From the NCBI GenBank assembly GCA_934047225.1, contig OW203991.1:3348001-3412000 (forward strand): a DNA stretch of 64,000 bases. The letters are read 5' to 3'. The notes beneath the pieces are model-generated. The model ran no database searches. It was given only the letters and a program-made list of their open reading frames with translations, and had not been told where the DNA came from. This stretch comes from Ypsolopha sequella. Lineage: Eukaryota; Arthropoda; Insecta; Lepidoptera; Ypsolophidae. This document shows positions 1 through 11,138 of this stretch, one piece after another (the first letter of the stretch is position 1; each line of letters opens with the position of its first letter). The translations under genes were made by a program, and so were the position numbers.

Positions 1-14
1 TCAGAAGAACTTAC

Positions 15-3000
15 AATACAACTCGACCTGCACCGAAGCTACGATTGGTTCAGCCAGTAAAGTGTTGGAGACACGGCAGGTCAGTTCCCCAGCGTTGTCT
101 CGAGCGAGGGGCAGGTAGAGCTCGTTCTCCCTCATCTCTGGCACCTCGTAGGGGCCGTCTGAGGCATCCACGAGGACCCCCCTGGAGTACCAGGTGAGGC
201 GGGGTGCAGGGTGCCCTGGAAAAAAAGAAAACTTCTGATCACTTTTCTTTTCCGTACTGTCAGAGTTATGCTTATAATTTGAGAAGTACTGGAATGATTT
301 TCTTCCGGTCTTTACTGTTATGTTGGCGTTTCGTTGAGAAATATTTTAGTAAAACAAGTAAACAATTTGCTGAGGTCTTTGTGTTACAAACGAGAATGGT
401 GCCTTTTGCACAAAATTTAGAGAGAAACTATGATGATTATTTCATGTGTATAGGAGACCAGACACCCCTGATTTGCTGTTATAAGATCAGTTTAATTTTT
501 TCAACTCATTGTAACGGTGTTTGAAGAAGAACCAAGTCAAAAGAACCCGGAATATAAGTGCTTGTTTAATTTGATTGATTGATGTGGAACAAGCGTAAGA
601 AGTAAATCAGGATGGTAGCAGATGGAGATCTGTGGTCTCTGCCAATGTCTCAGGGATACAAGCGTAAGTGTATTTATATTATGAAGACTGGGTGCCTCTT
701 CTGTTTGGTTGCTATATCTGCTATTTATTAAGAAAAATACAATAGACAAGATAGTGCGAAAATTAAAAGTATTAATTATACACACCTCCAACAACTAAGC
801 ATTTGAGGACGAGTGTATCTCCTTCAAAGTAAGGACCAACTTTGCCCTCCACCTTCTCGTCAACTTCGTCCACGAAGAATGGTTCGCCGGGCAACACTGG
901 AAAGGAGTAAAAAACGATATGTAAAACAAGATTGTGACGTAGTTGTACTACAAATGTTTCCATTCTGTTTGGAACTTCAAAAATTTTAATAATTTTCTCA
1001 CCAGTGATAGTCAAATTGACCCCCAGGTTCCTGGTTGGAGACAGCATGAAGTCCACCCGACAATGGTACAAGCCCTGGTCTCCATCCATCAGGTGGTAGA
1101 TGGTGAGAGCCGTGGGCTGATGCCGTCGGTCGATGGTCATGCGGGCACTGTCGTTGAACCAATCAGTGGAGCTGTTGTCGTCAAAACTAGAATGATAAGA
1201 GACCCTGAGTTAACGAATTTAGCTAAAATCGAGATCATAATTAATAGCAGTTCTGCTAGATACAGATCTATCATGATAGGAGGGTAAGCGCTTATTATCA
1301 AAAAGGGGCAGGCCCCGACGAAACGAGATTATGAGTATAAGATTATATCGACACTTGTCGAGGTCTTAAATTACTAGAAATTGTATGAAATATTAATCCA
1401 CACAGCCAAATTTTGGCTTCCACCCAACCATCCATCCATCCATCAGTCCGGTTCTTCTACTGTTGGACATAGGCCTTTCCAAGATTTTGCCAATCTTGAT
1501 GGTCCTGCTGGGCAGGTTGGTTGGTGAGCGTGGTGCCTTAACTCTCGTCGCACTAGTGACGCCGCTGCCCGTTACCAGTCAGCTTTATACATATTAAGGG
1601 CCGGCAATTGGGGATGAATATGTTGCAGGCAAATAGTAAAATTCGGCATTTTACAAACGGCGTTGTCAGTTACTAAACGCTCGCTATTTTGCGAATCTTC
1701 GTCATATAGTAGAATTCGACATTTTATAATTTGCCTCGGTATATAGTTATTCTGTAAGAATTATTGAGGGTCGCCTAGCTCCGCTCCGCTTTGCTCGGCC
1801 TCCAATATGTACTTACAACGTTCCTTAACACGCTCCTCCTCGCTCCGATCGTGTTTTTCACTTTTTTGGAAAGGACTTTCGATTTCGGCTTTTTTGATTA
1901 GAAAATAGAAAAAAAGACACAATCATTTTACAAACAGTGGGCATTTTACAATTTGCCGAACGGTAAATTGCAAAACAGCGAGCGTTTAGAAACTGACCAC
2001 GCCGTTTGTAAAATGCCGAATTTTACTATTTGCCTGCCACAGGTATACCGCAATTAATCGGTCCCAGGTATAAGAAGAACTACCTGGTTGTGCCTGTTTA
2101 AATTTTGGCTTAGCATCCCTCTTAGTTCAAAGGTGGAAAAACAACAATTTCAAAAGTCATGGAATTAACTCACCTATAAATAGGGGCATTGTTTTTATAC
2201 CAAACAAGAACAGTTAGCTGGTCACCAAGAGCTTTAGTGCTGGTGTCGCAGAAGAGAGTCGTGGACCCTCCTTCCAGGCCTTCTTGGGCGGTCACCGGAC
2301 CTGGAAAACCATTTAAAACAACAAATACTTGTATTATTGACATTAGCCTATAGCAGTGTTTATGGATATGCATGCATGCTGGACATAACCCTCTCTCCTA
2401 AGGCACAATACCGAAAAAGCCGTTGCCATCACCACACTAAACGATAGGCGATTGGGTTGGTGGTCAAATTTGCAGCTAAGATGCTAAGAAGTAGACAAAG
2501 AGATATATATGTTTTTCATTTTTTTATTAACTTGAATTCCTGCTGTCTTGTATTTTCTTATCTCTTAGTTAAAGTAGATATAAGTCATTTGTATAGTATA
2601 AGTTTAATGTAAAAAACAAGACATGATCTTGCTAAGTTTCTTGCCCGTTCTTCTTAGCAAGACTAATCGAATTGGCGGAGGTAGGCATGTATTTATATAT
2701 GTAACCTATGAGTACGTAGTATATAGGATGTGGTTTGGTCGGTCGCCTGGATTCGTGCTGGGGGCTCGGTTGGTGATCATTGAACCTTGTTCCTGGTCCC
2801 TGGCCGGGTCTCCGGTATGGGTTCGGGCGGTTAATTGGATTTCACCTTGTATAATATATATTTTACTTATTCTTTTAATCGTATATATATTGCTACATAA
2901 ATTAAATAAACCTTTAATCTAGTTCATGTACATTTATTATTTTATTACATATCTTTTTATTAGATTAAATTTTAATTTGACGTGTAAAAAGTGTAATATA

Positions 3001-3791
3001 TAGTTATATACCTACTTCGCAAAATAAACTATTTGAATTTGAATTCATTTACAAATGGACAAACAACTTAACGTGCCTTCCGAATCTCGCAGACCGCACA
3101 CAAGTTAATGTGTACCGCGAGGATCGAACCCACGACCTCTGCATTGCAGGCGAGCGCTCCATGCATCGACGACACAGCCTCTACTACTCGGCCAAAGAGG
3201 CGGTCAAGAATGATATTTTATGTTAAGGGCCTTACTATTGCCAAATGGGTACTTTCTAAAGCCTACTCCTTGTTTATGGCCAAACCAAAAATAATGAAAA
3301 AATGCATTATGAGTAATCAACTCTTAGACAACATATGCAACATTTTTCTTTTTAATACCACCAAAACTTCTACATGAATTTTTTTTACTGAATGGTGTTT
3401 TTTGGCTTAAATTTCCTACTGCTCCTAAGTGGCTTGGCCGATTGAATTCATTTATGCTTTGATAAATAGATAAACTTGATAGCTATAAACATAACATATG
3501 ATTATTCAATCGAACAATCACGTCCATGTGAAAAGTATAATTTTCTCCTATTTCGCCCTATCAAGGACGCAGCGAGCGTCGTAACAGCCACTATGCATTG
3601 CGCGCTGATATGAACGTTATTTCAATGTCGTTTCCGTTGATATTCGTAGTGACAAATATCGAGCTGCTAATTTGGCGATGGTAATCGCCTTAACATTCAT
3701 TCATTGATAACTTACCATCAGCACCAGGAATGAAAGCGAGGGTATACGGAGAGGCAAGCAGCAGAACTAGCGGCGCCAAGATGAGGCGCAT
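15..3791 (-). CDS. Sidestep-family immunoglobulin-domain receptor, 5' five exons (partial)
   Basis: Five exons join in frame on the minus strand: 3791-3716, 2300-2174, 1186-1002, 896-786 and 215-15. They give 233 residues plus one base; the gene continues beyond the left edge. All introns are GT-AG (GTAAGT, GTGAGT, GTGAG, GTGTG, GTAAGT donors). The product has a signal peptide (MRLILAPLVLLLAS), a first Ig domain (Cys43, Trp59, D104-x-G-x-Y-x-C110) and a second (Cys162, Trp175, N-A-G-E-L-T-Cys213). N-glycosylation sequons are at Asn72, Asn79 and Asn125. The VLVWYKNNAPIY motif of domain 1 is typical of Drosophila Sidestep-family proteins, cell-surface receptors for Beat proteins in axon guidance. 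Start 3791 has A at -3; an in-frame ATG at 3803 would add four residues. A nephrin- or hemicentin-like annotation is possible, but I favour Side. Confidence 0.85.
216..785. other. Intron 4 of the Ig receptor, with a LINE tail fragment
   Basis: This intron is mostly unannotated AT-rich DNA. At about 595-670 (plus) it holds a short LINE 3' fragment with GTAGCAGATGGAGATCTG and GTCTCTGCC, matching the LINE ends at 40250-40330 and 59670-59760. Confidence 0.5.
1418..2110 (-). repeat. SINE of the TGATGGATGGA-tail family, split by a MITE
   Basis: The tail (CCATCCATCC, plus strand), the GGACATAGGCCTTTCCAAG block and the ATCGGTCCCAGG block match the other copies in the window. The copy is interrupted between 1620 and 2042 by a TIR element. 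It lies in intron 2 of the Ig receptor. Confidence 0.65.
1621..2041. mobile_element. MITE with ~65-bp terminal inverted repeats inside a SINE
   Basis: The left arm (1621-1685, starting TGTTGCAGGCAAATAG) pairs with the right arm (1977-2041) with about three mismatches. The 421-bp element splits a SINE. The interior carries a GC-rich CGCTCCGCT-type module at about 1775-1855 that recurs at 17838 and 40336. No clear target duplication was found. Confidence 0.7.
2490..3050 (+). repeat. LINE 3' end with TTTGAAT tail
   Basis: The segment contains AACCTTGTTCCTGGTCCCTG and ends in AATAAACTATTTGAATTTGAAT, a short tandem tail typical of non-LTR elements. It matches 63086-63372 in reverse, and its 5' part matches 26228-26490 in reverse and 8418-8500. 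The element lies in intron 1 of the Ig receptor. Confidence 0.5.
3060..3210 (-). repeat. tRNA-derived SINE head
   Basis: Read on the minus strand it has an A-box-like TTTGGCCGAGTAGTAGAGG and a B-box GGGTTCGATCC about 60 bases later, the internal promoter layout of a tRNA-derived SINE. The body is diverged and truncated. Confidence 0.5.
3227..3689 (-). mobile_element. TTAA-flanked MITE, family A, copy 1
   Basis: The 463-bp element is bounded by TTAA at 3223-3226 and 3690-3693. Ends read TTAAGGGCCTTAC and, from the other side, TTAAGGCGATTACC. Near-identical copies lie at 20711, 34198 and 45507. The inner edge is only about 20 bp from the first splice donor of the Ig receptor. Confidence 0.75.
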
Positions 3792-3905
3792 CCTATGGTC
3801 CATCCATGCTCTTGTGCTGCCCTCTCATTGGTGGAAACTATCTCGCGTGGCTGTCATTGGTTCAAACTATTCCGAGTGGCTGTCTTCATCACTGGTGACT
3901 TGGAG
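3792..3905 (-). promoter_or_regulatory. 5' leader and proximal promoter of the Ig receptor
   Basis: Two inverted CCAAT boxes (ATTGG on the plus strand near 3826 and 3857) lie upstream of the start. A five-codon upstream ORF (ATG at 3807, TAG ending at 3793) stops one base before the main ATG. No TATA box is visible. The upstream ORF may damp translation; this is inferred from position only. Confidence 0.3.
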
Positions 3906-4624
3906 GCTTCGATCTTATTAGCATTGTCCTAATGGAGAGTTCCTGAAACAGAATTACATGTTTAAGAAATATTCATGTTCACATATAATATTAGTCTTGA
4001 AGTTTACAGCATTATGCGAGCTTATCTCTGGAAGAGATTTCTCGTAGCAAACGTGATAGGAGCGATAAACATATAAATCGATAATGATCTGTACACACAA
4101 AAAAAAGTTCTAAATCCCTAGAATTTAGAAACTAAACCTCCACAAAGGTTAGTTATATAAAAGGAAAAAGATATTTAGGGTTTAAAAAAAACGGGAACAC
4201 ATTTTAAATTATAATACTGTTAATATTTTGAATAAACATAATCATTGAGAAGTTTGACTTGCTTAAATTTATATATAATTAAATTCCCTGTTTTTAATTA
4301 TTTTATAAGATTTTTCTTGACATTGTGAGGACAATCTGTTTTAATTCAAATGTCGCATGTGCATGTTTATTTCTATACTTTTTTAATATATTTGTATACC
4401 TTTGCGGTAGAACATAGAGTTCATAAACCATTCTGTAACACTACCCAAGTATAATTTTATATTTATGTTGTTTAAAATACCTATGTTCACAAATACCTAT
4501 GTTCACAAATAAAACATTCTGATTCACTTTTATCGAAAGTTTAGTGTAGACATTAGGAATGACAAATCCAAATTTTACAATTTCTTTTGTGTATGAATGC
4601 GACAACATTAAGCTTACAACAACA
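3906..4624. other. AT-rich intergenic DNA, nothing recognised
   Basis: No open frame with coding character, RNA gene or clear repeat boundary was seen. A short direct repeat (ACCTATGTTCACAAAT) lies near 4480-4510. Confidence 0.5.
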
Positions 4625-4628
4625 TTAA

Positions 4629-5463
4629 GGGGGTAGTATATCGTCAATATCGACACTTTTTGAAGGTTTTTATCTGCTGTTCAAAAGTAGTCCCAAGTTA
4701 AGGTGATTACCCACGCCAACGGCCTTGAGCAATCGGCCTCACCTCCGGGGAGTTACAGGCGCTGCTCCCCGCATGCCTCTGCGCAGACGCCCCGCGCCCC
4801 TCTACAAAGATCGCTAGCGTCGAAATGATTCACACCTTGTAGCGAGGTAGAAATAAATTTATGTAGCATTGTTTTATGCGTAAACCTATAACTATAACTT
4901 TTTAAGCTCAATAGGCTGTGGTGCTGTAACAGAGAGATGTGACCATTCTGTTCCTACTACTACACGGTGATATTTTGGTAGTTTTGAAAACAAACTAGTG
5001 ATTATAGTAATCGCGAACTAGTAGTGATAGTACTGAAATCGCGAAAATATATAAAACATATACAACAAAATCGGTTATGTGAGGATACCCGAAAGTGACC
5101 AAGTTGATATTGGGGTCAGACCATAAATTAGTACAACAATTTTGGGACCTTTTTCTTGATTTTGGTCTAACAGAAACGCAATTGGAGGAATTTCACTCGA
5201 TAGAAATAATTATTGAAATGAGGTCTAAATTTACATATTTTTTGATATTCTGACAAATTGGGGTAGTATACACACTGCAAAAATATTTATTGAGATGGGT
5301 TTCAACAATACCTACATTACTGGAAATGGAAATTTTCATAGCTATTTTAGTTAATCTTTTTATTAATTTAAAACCGACATTTTGTAAATTTTCCCCATCC
5401 CTCTCGCACTGCGGATCTTTCCGTCTGGAGTGACGGGGACCTTTGCACGGACGATATATCACC
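4629..5463. mobile_element. TTAA-flanked MITE, family E, with a nested insertion
   Basis: TTAA at 4625-4628 and 5464-5467 bounds ends that share TATATCGTC in inverted orientation. The related copy at 8701-8870 runs straight through AAGTTAAATAAATTAG, whereas here about 425 bp (4701 to ~5127, starting GGTGATTACCCACGCC) is inserted at that point. Confidence 0.6.
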
Positions 5464-5467
5464 TTAA

Positions 5468-6989
5468 CTTATTTTTTGTAAAAATTATTACGAAAAATGG
5501 AAACGGATGGCATTTAGTACGAACTTTCTTTGAAAATTAAATTTTAGTTACCAAACTGAAAACAAAAACAAAATTTAATACGTAGATGTAAAACCTTGAA
5601 ATCAACTTTCAAACAAGAAACAAACAATGGAAATAGCTATTGTATTACAGAAATTATGAATTCGTAAGAAAATTTCGGCAATTAATAGGTAATGACATAT
5701 TATAAATTATATAGTAAATTATTATTAGACGACCATGAATATGTTAAAGGTTTATTAAAAATGTTAACGGACGTCAGGAAGACTCTTGAATCGTTACTTA
5801 AGACTGTACATGAGCCTAGAACATGAACAACGCCAGAATTTCGAGGATTCGTTTGAAGAAATTCGGACTCTCCTTGTATTGAAAAGAACATATTTGATTT
5901 ATTCATCTTATATCTAAAGATTCTACTTATGAATAATGCATTAAGATTTATACTTTTGTCAAAAAAAATATGTTTTCTACCCTCTTTTTTTTTTTGGTTT
6001 TCAAACGTTCGTTTCAAGAACGCGGTAAAGAAATCAACTTGTTTTTTTTTTTTCATAAAATATGTAATAGAAATATGAAGGGATTCTACTTAAATCCAAT
6101 ATTTTTTTGCCTACAAAATATTTCAGTATTAGCTAAAAACACACGAATTTGTTGTTTCGCTGCGTGATCATTAGTATTACGCGTCCAAGAAAAAAAAAGA
6201 GTCCAATGAGCCAACATCGCCAAAAGCAAATAAGGTCTTTGCCATTGGACTCATTGTGCTGGACGGGTAAAAAAAAGTTGCTAGGGTAGGCTTATATCTT
6301 AATATCTTTTCGTTACATACAATTAAATAGTGTCCAGAATAAAGTTCTAAGTTTATAATACTGCTTCAGGCTCTGCATGACATGACAACACATTTCAAAA
6401 TATTTGTGTTGAAAATCAAGATGCTATTTGTCATAATAATATTTTATTATTTTTGCTATATTTTATAATTAGAATTTTTATGCTGATTAATTTAAAATTT
6501 TACCCAATTTTATTTAATTAAATTTTGTAAAGAAATTTTGTAGTTTATTTACTATATTATATTATTTTTGAAACATTTTATAATAAGAGGTTTTATGCTG
6601 ATATTTACTTTAAATTCTACTTGACATGAAACTTTAAATTTTACTCAAATTAATTTTATTTTATTTTGTTCTCTGTAACAATGTTCTCTGTATTCTAGGG
6701 GAGAAAATGGCTTCTGGAACACTTGGGAGCAAGTTGCTCAAACATTAACTTCTTGAATGTTGGCAAATAAATACATTTTTATGTTTATGTTTCTTTATGT
6801 TGAGAAATTATCTGTTTTATTATTTTTCTTTATTTGGTTCTGAATTTTTTAATTATCCTTATAAAGTGTATTAAGTAATTTAAGTCATTGTTAGCTATTT
6901 TTAAATTATGATACTGTTAGTTAAGATACATAGCTTTAGAGGGTTAATCTTGTTTTCCGAAAATAAATAAATAATTATTATAATACGTA
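5468..6989. other. Non-coding region with one dispersed repeat
   Basis: The segment at 5960-6290 recurs in reverse at 42605-42970 (shared blocks AAATAAGGTCTTTGCCATT and GTAATACTA-type junctions). The remainder is AT-rich with no supported gene; open frames here are short and low-complexity. Confidence 0.5.
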
Positions 6990-7318
6990 GAGGTGGTAGA
7001 GCTGATGCCGGGCTCGACTGTGGAGGTACCACCATCTTACTTGGAGACCCCCTCGAAGTAATTCGGGGGAGAGTAAGAGGACAGCTCACAGGTAAAAAAC
7101 CAGGACGCCCACCATGCCTGGGACCGATGATGGATGGCGGTATATCCATTCCTAATAGCGGGCCTTATATGGAACAGACTGGTGACGGGCAGCGGCGTCA
7201 CTGCCTGTCCAGCGTGTGTGAGTATTGGCAATTCTTCCAGGATGACCACCGGGAGTGGCAAAGTCCTGGAAAGGCTTATGTACAGCAGTGGAATAACTAG
7301 GCTGATGGATGGATGGAT
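6990..7318 (+). repeat. SINE of the TGATGGATGGA-tail family, near full length
   Basis: It runs from GAGCTGATGCCGGGCTCG to CTAGGCTGATGGATGG. It contains the blocks CACCATCTTACTTGGAGACC, CCACCATGCCTGGGACC and GTCCTGGAAAGGCTTATG, which recur in seven other copies in the window. Confidence 0.75.
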
Positions 7319-7593
7319 GATTATTATAATAAAGAAACTGATGAAAATTCGAACTAAACTACCTTTGTTAGAAGTCCTTCAGCTTACGAAGACCCCCTTT
7401 AACTGAGACCTAATACTACTTGCTGCTGTACTATATTTAGTATCTAAAACACTATTTGTTCTACCAAATAAGTAAGTTGAGAATTTTAGCACGTTTGAGT
7501 GAAACTGGCGTTGATGGCTTTGTTAATTGTAAATTGGGCAATGCTTTTAAGATTTCTTTACTTTGCTGGATTAATTAAGGTTTGTTTGCTCAT

Positions 7594-8100
7594 TTTTAGG
7601 GTTCCGTACCCAAAGGGTAGCCAACGGGACCCTATTACTAAGACTTCGCTATCCATCTGTCTGTCCGTCTTTCTGTCCGTCTGTCTGTCCGTCTGTCACC
7701 AGGCTGTATCTCATGAACCGTGATAGTTAGACACTTGAAATTTTCACAGATGATGTATTTCTGTTGCCCCTATAACAACAAATACTAAAAAACAGAATAA
7801 AATAAATATTGAAGGGGGCTCCCATACAACAGACATGTTTTTTTTTTGCCGTTTTTACAGATAACGGTACGGAACCCTTCGTGCGCGAGTCCGACTCGCA
7901 CTTGGCCGGTTTTTTTAGGATTCCGTACCCAAAGGGCAAAATCTGACCTGTCCGACTGTCCGTCCGTATGTTACGGGTCACTAGCCTTATACAGAATGAG
8001 AAAGAGACTTAAAATGTTGATATGTTGCGTAAAATATTGACCCAATACCGAATATTGAATTACAAATGTAACATTATTTTATTTTATACACGAAAATGGA
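7594..8100 (-). repeat. GGTTCCGTACCC dispersed repeat (one full, one partial)
   Basis: The full unit is 7594-7917, from GGGTTCCGTACCCAAAGGG through a (CTGTCCGT)n stretch to CACTTGGCCGG. A second truncated unit starts at about 7915. Similar units lie at 27911, 48764 and 52043. Protein-like open frames across it are by-products. Confidence 0.7.
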
Positions 8101-8870
8101 GCCAAAAAAAATGCCTTTGTACTGAACTCGGCCCCTTTTTCAAATTTTTTAAATTTTATTACCAAGACCTTTATTTCCATTGCAACAAGTATGTTTTTGA
8201 AACAAGTATATTTTTAATAATCAAATCAAATTAATTTTGTCTGGCACAATATTTATAAAAATCTTCCGCTGTTTTTATTTCAGAACATGTTTTAAAAAGA
8301 TGTATATTTTTTTAAATGAACTTTGATGAGAACTTTCAAGGTTTAAATGCCATCGTATTTTTTTGTAATTAGTTCAAGAAGTATTTTTGTAAGCTTTCAG
8401 TTTCTTAGTTTGTTGAAAGACAACAAGCAAGACTAATCGAATGGCGGAGTTAGGCATATATTTATTATATATGTTTGTATTGCATCATTATTTATTCCTT
8501 ATTCGTAAATTTTTTTTTAATATTTTATAATATTTTAGTAAACCTAATCTTTATTATTTTTTTGTGTGTTACGCCACATTATTATTTATTATATAAAACT
8601 ATTTAATTATATTACATTAAAACCGACCTGTAAATAAGTGTGTCTGTCTGTATTTATATATAAATATATATATTTCATTTCATGAAAATGTCAACTTAAT
8701 TTAAGAGGGTGTATCGTCAAAATCGACACTTTTTGAAGCTGCTGTTCTAAAGCAGTCCCAAGTTAAATAAATTAGTATGATAATTTTGGGTACTTCTTCT
8801 AACGCGCATGGATGAATTTCGCTCGATAGAAATAATTATTAGAGCAGGATAGACAGCTGAAAAACAAAAA
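8101..8870. repeat. LINE 3' fragment and partial family E MITE
   Basis: Around 8418-8500 a fragment matches the LINE end at 2650-2700 (CAAGACTAATCGAATGGCGG). From 8701 a family E MITE begins TTAAGAGGGTGTATCGTC and lacks the insertion carried by the 4629 copy. No gene was seen. Confidence 0.45.
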
Positions 8871-9017
8871 CTTTAGAGCTGGACTGAATTTTAGGAAACG
8901 TTTCGCAGCCGGATTTTGAAAAAAATGCCTTTTTCTAATTAATCGAAACAGAACACTTAATTTTAAAATTTTATTTATACTCCAAGATATCGAACAGAAT
9001 TTTTGCATTGAATCGAG

Positions 9018-9545
9018 TGTCCTGCAATCTTCAGGGTTCTTTTAGGCATCTGGCGCTATCTAGTAAACACTATTGCTTCAGTTTTTGCTTCATTTAACTT
9101 TAATTTCCACTTGGAAAAATAGGAATGAAGTTTTTCTAGGGAAAGTTGCAATCGATCAATAATAAGGTCTACATCATTTGACAAAGTGTAGGATGCGGTA
9201 TCGTCAGCATAGCATGCCAGGTTTGACCGAGGTTGTATTGGGATATCATTGACATAAAGTAAGAATAAGCAAGGTCCTAGGACAGAACCTTGGGGTACTC
9301 CAGCTGGTATTTCGCGATACGAAGAACTTGTGTTACCAAAAAGCTGCGATCAGTAAGGTAAGATGCAATAAGTTTCACTAAGCTAAATGGAATCGTGTTA
9401 GAGGCTACGAGTTTGTGTAAAAGTCCATCATGCCACACAGTATCAAAGGCTTTTTCTATATCTAATAGAAATAAACCAGTGGACTCTTTGAGATTTAGGC
9501 GACAAGTTATATGTTCTATAACTCTTGCTAACTGTTGTGTGGTAG
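9018..9545 (-). pseudogene. Jockey-type LINE reverse transcriptase fragment
   Basis: Minus-strand reading recovers reverse transcriptase blocks in order: LDIEKAFDTVWHDGLLHKL (about 9475-9420), [13 protein letters not shown] (about 9305-9265) and [10 protein letters not shown] (YADD codons at 9211-9200). At least one frameshift separates the first two blocks and a stop follows. The part after YADD reads on as [15 protein letters not shown]. This is an eroded piece of a non-LTR retrotransposon polymerase; the endonuclease domain and 3' UTR are absent. Confidence 0.8.
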
Positions 9546-10920
9546 ATATCCGGATTAATGGTTGAATGAAACGTTCGAACCACAGAGGCGATACGTAATA
9601 AATTCGTATAACCTCGGTACTTTATTAATGAAATTCCAATGAAATAAATATTTAGAACACCATTGATAAAAATATCAAAAATAAATATTAATATAAAACC
9701 GACCTCAAAATAACTAAATAAATAATTCGATAAACAAGCTTTGAACATTCTTTAGTACAGATACAATCTCCATCGATCGAAACGAAAGATACACTATCTA
9801 TGATCTATGGTGCGGTTCGGATGAATACCACAACCATAAGGCTCTATGTTTGTTTTATAATCTTTTTATATTAATAATAAAAAAATAAAAAAGTCGTATC
9901 TGTACATTTGAATATTTTACCAAAATTTTATATAAAATGGGACAAGTTAAGGTTCTTCCTTTAATTGTAAAAAAATATTACGAATATTATTATAAGAGAT
10001 CATCTTAATTGGAACGCGTTTGCAAACTTGACCTAGCCGTCATTTGACCAAGCCGTAGGTTATGCCAGGAAAAAACCTTATTAGATGCAACGATCTCTTA
10101 ATAGGAACGCGTCTGCAAATAACCCTAAGAATTTATTGCGTTCATGTCATAAAAAACATGTCCATTATTGAAAAGCCGATTACTAAGTTGCAGATCCTGT
10201 TCACAGGTCAACATAATGATGTGCCCCGTAATATAATACCACGCATAATAAGCATACTGGCAGACTAACAGGTTGTACTCCTACATACAATTTTATGGGG
10301 TTCCGTCTACAAATTAAAATCCTCATATATAAAAAATTTATGTAATGTATGTGAAAAAAAAACATGTTCGATAATTGCGTAAAAATTAAAGGAAAAATAT
10401 AGCGGTTAAGAAATTCAAGAAAATAAACGGAAAATGAAAAACATCTTAAACAATTATGGGCAAGAGTTTGAATATATTTTTCCAAAATTTCCACAAAACT
10501 GATGAAATACTCGGAAATATGGAACCCTAGGTGCACGAGTCTGACTCGCACTTGAACGGATTTTTTGCTTGGAGTGACAGTGACAAAGATTAAATTCACA
10601 TAGCCTCTTAAGCATCCTCATTTACGGAACTCTTTTAAAATTGTAGACGTACATGCTTTTTTGACGGACATTTCGATGTCTTTTTTTATGCTTATGACCT
10701 TAGCATGACCATAGTTGTTCAAAGAAGACGGTCATAAATCACTAGCACGCCTAAAATTGTGAATAACATAATTTTTTCTTATTACTATAGTGGGTTTTGT
10801 TTTTCATATACGCCGTTAAAACAACCATACTTTGCTCGAAATAAATTTCGCCAACTTTTGTCGCGCTTTAACGCCTTGTTTACATTTGAACGAGTTTAGT
10901 AGCGAATATTTTTTTTAATT
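9546..10920. other. Non-coding region with repeat relics
   Basis: A degraded GGTTCCG-type unit spans about 10296-10570 (minus). Two imperfect direct repeats around GGAACGCG lie at 10011-10027 and 10100-10119. No supported gene. Confidence 0.45.
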
Positions 10921-11003
10921 TGTCGTGAATTGCCAAAAACCGATATCTTTTTTACTTTTAACTTCTAAACAAGAAAAACAAAGTTAAGTTGTGAACTTTG
11001 TAC
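10921..11003. repeat. Single arm of a foldback repeat
   Basis: The segment from CGTGAATTGCC to CACTTTGTAC-like sequence matches one arm of the large inverted repeat at 37086-37429. Confidence 0.45.
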
Positions 11004-11138
11004 CGAGCGACTAACCTTAGATCACGAATTTTTTTTGTGGAATTTGTTGTGACTTGTGACCAATATCTTGGGAAATAAAACTAATATCACGTGGGCGAAG
11101 CAGCAGGCAAAAACCGTCATAAATATCTGATTATACTG

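Noticed and set aside
3106..3206. Possible tRNA gene
   Set aside because: A and B boxes exist but the cloverleaf is broken and the sequence continues into a repeat body, so it is a SINE head.
7037..7261. Frames across SINE copies (also at 20399, 45078 and 49679)
   Set aside because: The same peptides recur because the SINE recurs; they are not genes.
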